Shown here: positions 46,888-58,139 of the stretch, one piece after another
Numbering within the stretch: position 1 is the stretch's first letter
Layout: each line of letters opens with the position of its first letter
Assembly: GCF_003573695.1 (NCBI RefSeq)
Contig: NC_039359.1
Span: forward strand, 89,570,566-89,634,565
From: Papaver somniferum
Lineage: Eukaryota; Streptophyta; Magnoliopsida; Ranunculales; Papaveraceae
Direction: 5' to 3'
Length of the DNA: 64,000 nucleotides
Position numbers and translations under genes: made by a program
Notes under the pieces: model-generated
What the model was told of the DNA's origin: nothing
Database searches by the model: none
Seen by the model: only the letters and a program-made list of their open reading frames with translations

Positions 46888-46985
46888 CAAGTGCAAAGAA
46901 ACCAGCAAATCCTGAATCTCCACAACTTGTAGTCTGCTCTTTGCCCAAATGGATAGGTGCAGTTAGAGGATACTTGGTAATTAAC
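46888..46985 (-). pseudogene. Possible GUB/WAK-type receptor ectodomain fragment
   Basis: On the minus strand one frame reads CTYPFGQRADYK and the next frame continues SCGDSGFAGFFALE before a stop. A YPF-x(5-8)-CG-x(2)-GF pattern is typical of the cysteine-rich galacturonan-binding ectodomain of wall-associated and LRK10-like receptor kinases. If this is correct, it is a frameshifted fragment of under 40 residues, probably captured by the CACTA element. The match is short and could be chance. Confidence 0.3.
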
Positions 46986-48038
46986 ACCTGTGGAATTGCC
47001 AAGAGATTCAAACAAGTTAGTTTTCACGAGAAACACAAAGAGATGAGATTGATACTATGAACTTAACAAACTGCAGAAAAAAAATGAACCAGAATAACAA
47101 AAAGCGAAATGCATAGTTAGTTCTTACATATAGGATCTTTGAGAAACTTTTCATTGTTAGGTTGAAACTGCAAAGTTTAAGGATCACTATCAATTAAGCC
47201 AACCTACAAACCAACCTACGACCGCAAGATGTCTAAATCTGAAATGAGTAACAACGTAAAATGTAAGGGTCAAATGACTACAAGTCCAATAAGGAACAAC
47301 AAACACGAGAGACGTACTCGCTATAAAAATACCCAATATACTGTCTAGTAGCATTTTAGAGGCCATACTAACCATTCTGCAACACCTAAAAAGGCATAAT
47401 TGTGCCCTTTCAATCTGCACTCTCGTCTCATCTGCATCAACATGTATTCAATAAAACATCAAAAATCACCAGCAAATTCATCCACAAGCACATGGAAAAA
47501 AAAATCTCAAATGGAATCAATAGTTTTACTAAGTAATTCAGACAAACTGTACGGATTTTCATCATATTTACAGGAAAGTTTTTTTTGTAGCAGATGTTTT
47601 TGAGAAATCAGAAAACCATGTAGTAGGAAGTCAAGACCATGTTCTGTAAAGTGATAACTATTTCCATTCACCAAAAGCACTTTGTAACCCTATATGCAAA
47701 AGTACTAGTTTAATTGTATTACAATCTAACCACATACTTTACGTTCATTGAAACTGGAATGGAGAAATCTCAATTAAAATAAACTAAATGAATATCAGTT
47801 GGTTCTCTGGATCAATATGAATATCTTTTAATATGAACAATAAAACAAGAATCGAATCTCTTTGCACATACATAATATGAAGCAATTGAAATTACAGAAG
47901 ATAAAAAGTTGTAAAACACTCGCCCTAAATGCATAAATGAAATGATAGGACTTGTGGAATTTTGTCATTATTTGGTTCAGGAGATATTAATAATTAAAAA
48001 CAAAACTAGAAGTTAATAGTTGAATACGGGCATGTACC

Positions 48039-48369
48039 GTATCCATAGGTAAGCAAAGAATGGTTACAGTGATGCCACCATATCCATAGGCAAGCAAAGA
48101 ATGGTTGCAGTAATGCCAGATGCATCACCGGCAATAAACCTTTCAAAGTTGGTAGCTTTCTCATTCCCAATCCATTCATTTTTGAAAATACACAATCTAG
48201 TTAAGATAATTAAAGCATTGTTTTGAAATTGAAAAAGTTGAACAAAGATTAAAGTATATCTTATACCTTCTGCTTCTTTATCAGCCTCAATTGAATCATA
48301 CCACCTCAAATCCCTAGATTCATTAGCTGCGTTTACTGCCGATTCCAAGACTTCAATCACCCAAAACAA
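48039..48369 (-). pseudogene. Captured fragment of a mitochondrial adenine-nucleotide carrier gene (BTL-like)
   Basis: The minus-strand frame 48369-48064 contains NEKATNFERFIAG followed by GITATILCLPMD. In plant mitochondrial carrier family members of the BTL type this is the start of a carrier repeat, normally GAAAGITATxLCLPLDTIR. Here the Pro-x-Asp signature is kept, but the following basic residue is lost. Immediately downstream on the minus strand (48039-48075) the last 36 bp are repeated (GITVTILCLPMDTV). The rest of the carrier is absent. The N-terminal part of the frame is not recognised. 48480-49270, on the same strand, is CT-rich (minus strand) and may be a captured 5' UTR. A gene fragment within CACTA borders is best read as transduplication. 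Confidence 0.6.
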
Positions 48370-49784
48370 AAAACATTTCAGAGACCAGAAAAAACTAATT
48401 AGACATACTTAAGCAATCAAAGAAATAAACCTCAGATTTTGATGAAAAAATGAGAGAGAAAAATTAATAAAAGAAGTAAGAAATTGGGGGTTTGTTACCG
48501 TATCAAGGAGATTGAGACAGTGCCGATGATAACCAGTTATACTAAACCAACAGCTACATCCCATTCTCTGAATCCACCATCAACCTTCTCAAATCAACAA
48601 CAAACTCAGATTTCTTCTCTGATTTCTTCAATAGCGACCAAATCCAAATCAGTGACATAAAATCTCGTGTAATAAGAATTCAAACTAACCCCATATCTTG
48701 ATTCTTCCATAACTCTCATTGTCTGACAAATATATGGTGTCAATATCGAACCCAATCAAACCTAGGGTAACGGATTACAGAAAAAAATGCAAAATTTTCA
48801 GAATCTGATAAGAACCAAAATCCCTAAATGCATCGAATAAGAAAAGCCCTAAACAAATTTTGAAAAATAAATTGAAATAACAACGAATCATACTTTCTTG
48901 ATGATACTGAAGTTTGAAGAGAGTTAAAAAGAGTGATTTCGTGTTACTGGTTTGGTTGAAAGAGAGAGAAAGACATGTAGGTGGGTGAGTTGTTAGTGTG
49001 AGAAACATGATCTAGTTTAGCAAAAGATGCAGGAGAAGAGGAAATGGAGATGGGATAGAGAAAGGAGGCAGAGAGATAGATTTAGGGTGTTCACTAGAAC
49101 CCATGAATCTACCGATAGCAGTGACTGCATCTCAATCTTCATTTGCAATCCATTCATCATCAATTAATCGATGTGAGATTTGGTTTCGTTTGTTCAGATG
49201 TAGAATTTGAGTTTTTTTCTGAGGGAGGGGAAGATGAGAGACGAGAGAAAAGTGAGTGAATGAAGATAAGTGAGAGAAAAAAAATCGTTTTATCTAAAAG
49301 AATTTGAACGGCTAAGATATGGTAGGATGGGGTCATATGGATTATGAAAATATTTGGACGGTATAGATTTATGTTAACAGTGCCATACGGATCAAGGAAA
49401 GTGTGTTTTATTTGTGTTTTCTCTGTGTTAATACGAACTCATGTTTTCGGTTTAATTATCTATCTTTGACATCAAAAAAAATCCAAAAAAAATATTAATA
49501 AATTTAGGACATTGTTATCGACATCCTGATATAAAAAAATCCAAAAAATGTATAAGAATGAATCGGGAAAATGAAAAATGAATTCGATAATTGGTGTGTT
49601 TCTTTGTGCTTTCTCTTTGTGTTTTTTTGCTTTCTCTTAGTGCTTTCGGTTTGAATTTCGACTAGTCACATAGGTCATGAAGTAATTTTGACAAGTCATA
49701 CAGGTCATGAAGTAGATTTAGTTCACACTGGTAAACTCAGGTTATAAGATTCCTAGAGATGGACCACGAAATTCAGAATGGTTC

Positions 49785-50480
49785 TGTCTTTAAACTTAGC
49801 TAGACACATCATCAAAATTGATGAATATAAAGCTCGGTGTTGATTCGAACTTCAAATGTGGTATGACAACATATAAACTATGAGCCAAAAATATTTGGGA
49901 GGGTTTTGACTTCAAACTTAGCATGATACATCATCGAAATCGATAAATATGAAGCTCAGTGTTGATTCAAACTTCAAATGTGGTATAACGACATATCAGT
50001 TATGAACTTAGAAGCTTCGGGAGGGTTCTGACTTCAAAATTAGCTGGATACATCTTCAAAATCGATAAATATGAAGCTCGATGTTGATTCGAACTTCAAA
50101 TGTGGTATGACAACATACAAACTATGATCCAAGAAGCTTCAGGAGGGTTCTAACTTCAAACTTAGCATGATACATCATCGAAATCGATAAATATGAAGCT
50201 CGGTGTTGATTCGAACTTCAAATGTGGTATAACGACATAAAAATTATGAACTTAGAAGCTTCGGGAGGGTTATGACTTCAAACTTAACTGGATACATCAT
50301 CAAAGTCGATAAATATGAAGCTCGGTGTTGATTCGAACTTCAAATGTGGTATGACAACATACAAACTATGATCCAAGAAGCTCTGGGAGGGTTCTAACTT
50401 CAAACTTAGCATGATACATCATCGAAATCGATAAATATGAAGCTCGGTGTTGATTCGAACTTCAAATGTGGCCATGAGTG
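49785..50480. repeat. 122-bp tandem array with dimeric higher-order structure
   Basis: GATAAATATGAAGCTC-type marker at 49820, 49942, 50064, 50186, 50308 and 50430, exactly 122 bp each. Copies alternate. One type has AGCTGGATACATC, the other AGCATGATACATC. The following segments alternate between ATGACAACATA and ATAACGACATA. The real unit is therefore a 244-bp dimer. Confidence 0.9.
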
Positions 50481-50721
50481 AACTACTATAAGTCGGAAAC
50501 TTCGTAAGAACGATGAATCCATCCATTTACATGTAAGATTCCTTTGGAATATACCCTAAAACCTTAAAAATCTATTTTCTGGCATATTAAAAATACATTT
50601 ACATGTAAGCGCCGACGGTGTGTTTCGGAGGAGAGGAGAGGTGTTTTGAATTGGGGATACCTCTTTTATCAATCCAAGATATCGTAATTATATGCAGGAG
50701 GATCTAAGTCCTTTGTGAAAA

Positions 50722-52520
50722 TGCGGGGTCTAACAACCACACCCAACAATTCTTTTGGGAATCTGAGAGGACTTACTCCAATACACTTTTTAGAGAATCA
50801 ACTAGACAGTTAGACTCAATCTAGAGTTAAGTATATAAAAGAGTTTTAATATCTCTGTTTCACAATGTAATCAGCAAGTCAAACAGATAGAACTCCGCGA
50901 GCCTGATTATTATGTGAAACAACTTGAACGGTACCAAAGACCAATATACAAGTGTCAAACAATGTAAATCACAACCCAAGGTTGTATATTCTAATTGATT
51001 GATCTTAACGCACAACCTGTGATATTTCAATTATATAACAAAACATAATGTGGAAAAGAAATAACACAGAAAAGTCTATAGAATTGCATAAATCTGTCTC
51101 CCACAGAAATACCCAAGAGTTTTTGTTCCGTCTTTTGATAAATCAAGGTGAACAAGAGCCAATTGATGACCCGGACTTATATTCCCGAAGAACAGCCTAT
51201 AATTATCAATAACCTCACAATAATCTTGATCGACTAGCGAAAGAAGATATTATGGAATCACAAACGATGAGACGAAGGTCTTTGTGATTACTTTTCTATC
51301 TTTCATATCGGAGATATAAAATTCTTAGAATGTAATTGTTCCAATTGTACTCAACACGATAGAAACAACAAGATCATATCACGCAACTACAAAGATAATA
51401 GTTGGGTCTGGCTTCACAATCCCAATGAAGTCTTCAAGTCGTTAACCTACAGGGTCTCGAGAAGAAACCTAAGGTTAAAGGAGAATCGACTCTAGTTATG
51501 CAATTAGTAACACACAGGAGGTGTGGGGATTAGGTTTCCCAGTTGCTATAGTTCTCCTTTATATAGTTTTCAAATCATGGTTTGCAATCTAAGTTGCCTT
51601 GGTAACAAAGCATTCAATATTCACCGTTAGATGAAAACCTGATTAGAATCAAGCTAACATCTTTCAACTTTTAGATCGAACTTAGCTTGTTATACACAAA
51701 TGAAATGTACCCTCATTTAGGTTTAAATAGCCGTACCTAAACGTGTCCACCATATTGTCTCAACCGTAGTGTTAGAGCATAGCTCAGTTGACCAGCGTAT
51801 CTTGCGATGATGTACTAGGAATCAGTCCTTGATCTCAAATATGGTGAGTCTTGCTTACAGGAGATATGCGTATCTCTGCTCTGGGTCATAGGTCTGTCGG
51901 GGACGTCTTTACGCATCTACAGATCCTAAATGACCAAGAGTATCTCGTCGAGGATGTATACTAGTGGGTATGCATACTAATGGTAAACCGTTGGTTGTTT
52001 TCTTGGGAAATTTTCCAAACTATCAATTTTAAAGAAAATAGTTTGTGAACAATAAATTGTTCTAACTAAGTTTGCTAAAGATCTATGAATATCCATTACT
52101 CGAATATATTTCAAGAGTTTTAGCAAGACAAGATTGAACTTGAATCTTAGAAGTGTGTATGAGAAATATAGCAAAAGTGAACTATAGCCATGGTCAGGGT
52201 ATGACCAACGAGTATGCTTAATCTTAGGCACTTCATGTACTTTTGCATTTGCACTTAAGCTTCTGAACTAGATTAGGTCAACCAGGTATGCATACCAAGT
52301 GTGGGTACCTTTGGTAGTTGTGAAATAAGATCGAAAAGGTGTGCATACCTGTGTGCGTATGTCCTCTTGGAAGTTCGCGAAGTCATATCAGAAGGGTATA
52401 CATACCGGGTATCCGTATCGTCAGGAAATCCCGAACTCAGACCAAAAGGGTATGCATACTGATGGTAAACAGTTGGTTGTTTTCTTTGGAAATTTTCCAA
52501 AATATCAATTCGAACCAAAT
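50722..52520 (-). mobile_element. Degenerate SIRE/Copia-like LTR fragment inside the CACTA element
   Basis: Starts TGCGGGGTCTAACAACC and matches the LTR at 58140-60543 in its left kilobase (CACCAAAGACCAATA, ATTCCCGAAGAACAGCC, CTCGAGAAGAAACCTA, CACCGTTAGATGAA). The match fades near 51760. 51960-52520 holds GTATGCATAC-type repeats and a 60-bp direct repeat (51969-52027 and 52451-52510, TTGGTTGTTTTCTT). No polypurine tract follows, so it is truncated. Confidence 0.6.
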
Positions 52521-52539
52521 ATTCACCGACTTCACCTAA

Positions 52540-54015
52540 TTACACTTGTTATCCTAGCCTCATCTTACCTAATATCGGTCGACCTGACTCAACTTCTCCC
52601 GAATTTCATCGGTTTTTATAGATATACGTCATTTTTTAACTGAATGTCCATCAACCTTCATTAGTTAACTTCACATGTTATCAACCAATCTTATCCAACT
52701 TCACTTTCACTTATTATATGTCATATTATCTGATATTAGTCGGCCTTACTCAATTTCTTCCGGATTCATCGGTTTCTCTGGTTATCATCAACGTAACCGA
52801 ATATCAATTGAAGAAAATGAAGAAAAGACAACAAAACAAAATTACAATAATACAATAAGCAGAATTTTCATTCAAACTGCAGTAACTAGAGTAAAAAAGC
52901 AAAAGATAAATGGATCAAATACTACCCTAAATTAGGTTTCTATGTATCATCAAAGAACCCAAAATCTGGAAACAAAAAATAGTTCATAACAAATCATAGT
53001 TTGACAACACAAAAGCATGCAGGCATTTAAAACATCAACGAACAAAGAATTAATGGATCCTGAAAATGGAAAACTACGCGCAATAATCCTATCTTCCCGA
53101 GTTGCTCAAAAATATTGCTATCATACAAACAAGTTGAAAATGTTACAGAAAGTTTGTGCGTCCATCATTCCTATACAAATTTAAATTGCCTAGAAGATAT
53201 GCATGAGACAATTCTAAGGGGTAAGAGTTAGTGCCCAAATAAGTGGCATGTCTGTGAGTCTGTTACAAGTTGAAGAGAACTTAACCAAGTGAAAAGGCAT
53301 GTGTCTATTATATCTACATTTTCTCTTTTCTTTGCAGTTTCATTTTATTGCCTAAAAAGATTAAGTTTTTGCGACCATCTCCAAACGTATTCAAGTTAAA
53401 GATTGCAACATCTTCTAATCAAAGTCTTAGGGAGAATGAAAACATTGCCATCATACCAACAGTAAGAAATGCATAGCCAAAAAGCTACACAAATTTGAGC
53501 TACACATTGCTATCAGACCAACAGTAACAAATGATACATGTTGCGTATCTGGACCTTGTAGCTTGGGATGCTTAGTTCACATTTAGACCAACAATAAGTC
53601 TCAAGCATTATTTAAATTTATTACTAGTAAGTGAAGGAGATTCGTACCTGCCAATCTTCAGTTTACCAAAGCTTCTTAGCTTTGTGGGTTACCATCGTTT
53701 TCCCTATGTCGGTCGTCTCACTCAATTTCTCTCGCATTCCATCGTTTTCTCTTGTTATCCATCATTTTAACCGAATATCCATCAACCTTAGTCAATTTCA
53801 TCTCTTATATACTAATCTTCTCCAATAATACTCGACCTCACTTATTTTTCTTTGTTACTCGTCTATCTTACCAATTTTCGTCGCATCAGTCATTTTCAAT
53901 CGGTTTGCATCGTTTTTTTCCAGTTAACTTAATGTCAGTTGACTTTGGTCAATTTCACATATTATTTATCAATTTCTATCCAATATATCCCTCGAGCTCA
54001 CTCGGTTTTTCTTTG
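52540..54015. repeat. Worn 150-160 bp repeats split by an insertion
   Basis: 52540-52810 and 53690-54010 share phrases such as CCGAATATCCATCAACCTT, CATCGTTTTCTCTTGTTATC and TCAATTTCATC in tandem order. 52810-53690 between them is AT-rich, without recognisable genes, and looks like an insertion. I could not find its ends. Confidence 0.4.
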
Positions 54016-54224
54016 ATTCCTTGGATTTATATGGTTAATGCAAACCGGATTTCCGTAGGAATCACTCATGAGGCCCAGGTCACGCCACACCTGGTCGGAT
54101 AAAGTCTTTCTATCTCGGATCGAATCAATCCCTCCTCATTCGTCGAATTTGGGCTTGTCTTCATCATAAGTCCTGAGGAAAACCTGTAGATTGACCATTT
54201 CACCCTTTGCCCATCATTTATTAG

Positions 54225-54545
54225 AAAATGGCCATTATACCCTTGCTGGAACACACAACAAATAATTAAGTGACTTCGAAAATGACCAAATTACACTTTC
54301 CGAAATATGTGCAACGAATAGTTCGGTGATTGTGAAAATGATCAAATTACCCTTGTCGGAGAATTGAAACAAATAATCATACGTTTTTGAAAATGACCAA
54401 ATTACCCTTGCGAAGTATGTGCAACAAATAATTGGTGACTTAAAAAATAACCAAATTACCCTTGCCAGAAAATGCACAGCAAACATTCAGGTAATTATGA
54501 AAATGACCAAGTTACCCTTACCGAAATATGTGAAACAAATAATCC
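54225..54545. repeat. 55-bp tandem repeat, about 6 copies
   Basis: GAAAATGACCAAATTACCCT at about 54225, 54278, 54334, 54389, 54443 and 54499, alternating with TGTGCAACAAATAATT. The minus-strand 83-codon frame here is repeat-derived. Confidence 0.85.
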
Positions 54546-54639
54546 GGTGACTTAAAACTAGTTATGTTTTTGTTCTTCCATAATATTTTTATTTCTAAGT
54601 CTTCATAAACTACCAAGTTAATAACTAAATATATTATTC

Positions 54640-54842
54640 AATTAAAATTTAAAAAATTTGCTTATGCATTCTTTAACGGATGTCGGATATTATCCTTTAG
54701 GATAATGCCTTTTCTGTATCTGTATCATTAAAGTAAGAATATCCGATAAGACATTCGTATCCGATATCCGAAATTTCTCATAATATCCTAACGATTCGAA
54801 CGAACTCCAATGGATATCCAATATTCATTGACAGCCCTGGTT
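54640..54842. mobile_element. Right end of a second hAT-like element
   Basis: Ends ATTGACAGCCCTG, the reverse complement of CAGGGCTGTCAAT, a common plant hAT terminus. It is preceded by GGATATCC/CCGATATCCG-rich sequence typical of such sub-terminal regions. No left end found. Confidence 0.45.
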
Positions 54843-56600
54843 AAAGTTTACATATTTGTGGTTAAAATTGGGACTAATTCTCACCCAAAAAGATCATCAC
54901 CTAATTTGCACATAGAGGATCCGTATGATATTCACTTCCGCGAATAGAAGCCCATACCTTATGAAAACATGAAACATCACACGGATCGCCACCTCGTTGT
55001 CAAAAAAATTTCAATCTCAGCCACAAAACATCACATGCGCGATAACTGTTAAAGAATCTAAGGCTAAATTTCTAGGCGGGAATTGTAGAGCACTTTTGCT
55101 TACAATTTTGAATTTTGGCTCCATGTTTCCCTCCAAATGTTTATTTTTCCATCCAATTTCTATCTTTCTGATAAATAAGTATCTGGAAAGATCCTACCCA
55201 ATTCCCAGATGTCACGCCCAAATTTCTCTTCACCACCGCTTGCATTATCCATCTCCAAAAAAAGAAAAAAAAAAAAAAAACTCACCAAAGCCTCCACCAA
55301 ATCTTCACCACTGACACCAATTCCACAACCGTATTTATGAACAAGTTTCTCTTGAGTCTTGAATCGATCTAACAGACTAACACAAAGCCCATATTGCCTT
55401 TATGAAAGGAAGAAAATTATTGAGTCTTTCTTGTCTATGAATTTCTTTGCTTAGGTCTTTGTTATACTTTTACTAGATGTTTATTCTTTTCATTTCCATT
55501 GAAATCGAATGAATTTTCTTGTCATTGATTTTCTTAATTTCTGTAAAAGTAATTTTGTGGATTAATTATTAGTTGTTGATTTCTCATTTCAATTCAAGTT
55601 CGGCAAAAGCTAAGTTTTTATATGGTTGGCATATTGTTCTCAATTGAATGTTGAATTGGTGTTTTTATTTTTTTTCAGATTAATGGGTGGAATTTTACTT
55701 CCTGTTTTTTCTTTTAAACTTGTACCATTAATTGTTGGAAACATTCCCCTGGTCAATGTTTATAGAGATGAGTGTTTTATTTTTCCAGAAACTTACTGGT
55801 ATTGATGCAATATGGTATGATGAGGTTTTTTTTTATCATCAGTACAACTTTACAAGCGTATACACTGATGAAATTCTAATCTCTTGTTGAAGTTTAGAAT
55901 GTTATGAACTGCTGCAGATTTTGCTGGTGATGTTTTAATTTATAGTTGTGTTTCGGTGTATCTCTACATGTGGGTAAATGTTGCTTGTGTGGGTCATTCA
56001 ATGCTTCTTGAAGCAAAAATTTCACTTTTTATTCAAATCACCTATTTGGATCAACAAAAAATCAGTATCATCGATTTCTAATTCTTTTTGGATCCTTGTC
56101 CTGATCGTTGACAATATTGAGTTTGTGTTAAAATTTTCAATTTACTTAATTGAATTTTGTTCAAGCATACTTAGTGTTTGAGATATTGCCTCTGCCAGAA
56201 TTGATGTCGTTGTAACAGTCCTTAGTGGTTACGATGCATACAACTTAATGTTTAATCGGTAACATTGAACTAGATATTACATCTACTCTTTCCATGACTG
56301 ACAGATGAACTCAAAATCTGGCACAAAGAAGAAAAAAATAGGAGAAGAAATATATCCGATTTTTAAACAAATTTTGAACAGAGGAACTCCATTATATCCA
56401 AGCTTCATTCTCGTGTCTAAGATAATCAGATAAAGGTGAAGTGGATTGATTGTGGAGAAGCTGTTTGATTCCGTAACAAAATTTGTTTTTATTTGAAACC
56501 GTAGTATGTATCTATATAAAGCCATTCTCTTTCTCTTTTCTGAATTGGCGATCGCTATAACTTGTTTGCTGAGACGGGTTTTACCATCCAAACGTATTTT
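54843..56600. other. Non-coding right part of the CACTA element
   Basis: 55150-55330 looks like a plant 5' UTR (CT-rich, then a long A run at 55261-55280). 55400-56280 is T-rich and intron-like. No coding exon can be assigned. A captured promoter and 5' UTR is possible but unproven. Confidence 0.35.
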
Positions 56601-56865
56601 GAATTGCTGATCTATGGTAGCTTGAAGTAAAAAGCGAGTAACCTATTATTGTACTCGCTATAGATGACTGGGAAAAATGTTGGAGCAACCAACAAATTTA
56701 TTTACTAGCTGCCATAAAGTGGATACAGGTTAATAGCAGCCAAGATTTCTGATAGTTGCAGACATGGTTGTTTGACTGTTAAGACGACCAAAATTTTGTG
56801 CTCTTGCTAAGATTTTGGTCGCATAAACCAAGTTTTCTTGTAGTGTTTTTACTATTCACATAAGA

Positions 56866-57115
56866 GAAGCCCACAATAAAAAAAATCCCAAGAAAGTGAC
56901 TCGTTTTATGAAAATAGGTTATGGATGTATTGACCTTATGTATTATTTGTTCGTTTTAGTTTTCTGAACAACGTGGGTGTTTTTTTTTTATGGAGGAAAC
57001 CCCAACAAGAAATCCCCAGGAAAGTGAATCGTTTTATGAAAATAGATTATGGATGCATTGATATTCCTCATGTATTATTTCTTCGTTTTAGTTTTCTAAA
57101 AAACCTAGTGGGTGT
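56866..57115. repeat. Tandem duplication, about 125 bp
   Basis: Two copies of a block running from AAATCCC(A/C)AG through GAATCGTTTTATGAAAATAG and TTATGGATG to TTCGTTTTAGTTTTCT, just right of the CACTA element. Confidence 0.8.
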
Positions 57116-58139
57116 CTTTTTTGACGGAAAACTGCCTACTGATCATGGTAAGGGTGTTTTTGACGGCCTCGGTCTTCTAAATTTAGATAGATTCCATTGT
57201 CCAGGGCTTCTAAGACCCGTTTCTTCCATTTTAAGTAAGTTTTGTTTAAGTTTTGTTTTGTTAATAACTCGTTAGGAGTCCGTTTTAGTCGTCGTTTATG
57301 GCACGCAGTTTCTTTTCATAAGTACTTTTTTTTATTATTTAGAAAACTCTCAAATTTGCAAAAATAGCAAATTTTGAGTTTGAGTCGGTTTTGGGGGTTG
57401 TTTTCATCCGCTCTTGTCGCACAAGTTAGGAATTTTTCCCAGTGTATTTAATAATCTTCTAGTTATTGTATTAAACAGTTGATTAACTAATAAAATTTAT
57501 CTTATTCAACTTGTTCAAGTTTTAATTCTGATTTTCATTTGTAGGCGGAAAACCGAGGTTTGAATAATAATTTCTGTTCATAGTCGTTATTTTTAGGAAT
57601 AATTCGAGATCCGAACAACAGAAATATGTTTTTCTTTCTTTTGAATAACATCCGTTGTATTATCATGTACTGTGCTAATTAATCGGTAAAATTTCGCATC
57701 ATTTAGCTATAATTCACCCCTGCAAATTCATGTGTTTACTTTTGACCTTCTGACCAAATTAAAGTATCACTCATGTTAGGTTGTAGGAGAGTAGTAAATG
57801 GCAGTGTATGAGGCTGTCAGGATAGTAGAGCTATAAATGCTTTTACATATCCGAAAGTAGAAATCAATCCCAAAACTGCAGTTGCAAAGTTAATCTGCTT
57901 CATATAAAATAACGTTTTTGCTTTCAAAAGTTATTCTGAAATTGTGTTCCCAAATAACCTTCCAGCAAAGTAATTTCTTAAAGTGTATCTGAATACCTTT
58001 TAAGAAGAAATACTTGCATGAAACAAAATATATATATACTACATTATTTACATGAGTTTTTCAAAAAAAAGATTTATCGGTAAAGATTTGATGCTAAAAG
58101 TTTTTGATTTTAAATCGATAAAAACTTTAAGGTTGAAAA
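57116..58139. other. Spacer, nothing assigned
   Basis: AT-rich, with short poorly conserved ORFs only. I see no gene, RNA or transposon end that I can support. Confidence 0.6.

Larger units (their letters stand above)
45999..56845. mobile_element. CACTA (En/Spm) element, 10.8 kb, non-coding, with captured gene pieces
   Basis: Left end CACTACAAGAAAAGTTGG at 45999. The right end is the reverse complement of CACTACAAGAAAACTTGG at 56845. The first 30 bases agree at 26 positions. The 3-bp target duplication is TTT on both sides (45996-45998 and 56846-56848), though the right flank is T-rich. Sub-terminal repeats near 46130-46370 (GAGCAAGTAAAACGCTGATC) support the family. No transposase is visible. 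The interior is a mosaic of tandem repeats, retroelement pieces and host gene fragments. The alternative is two unrelated ends of the same family. Confidence 0.7.

Noticed and set aside
57116..57275. 100-codon ORF at 56973-57275
   Set aside because: Starts inside a tandem duplication, has no domain, and its amino-acid make-up is ordinary for random AT-rich DNA.
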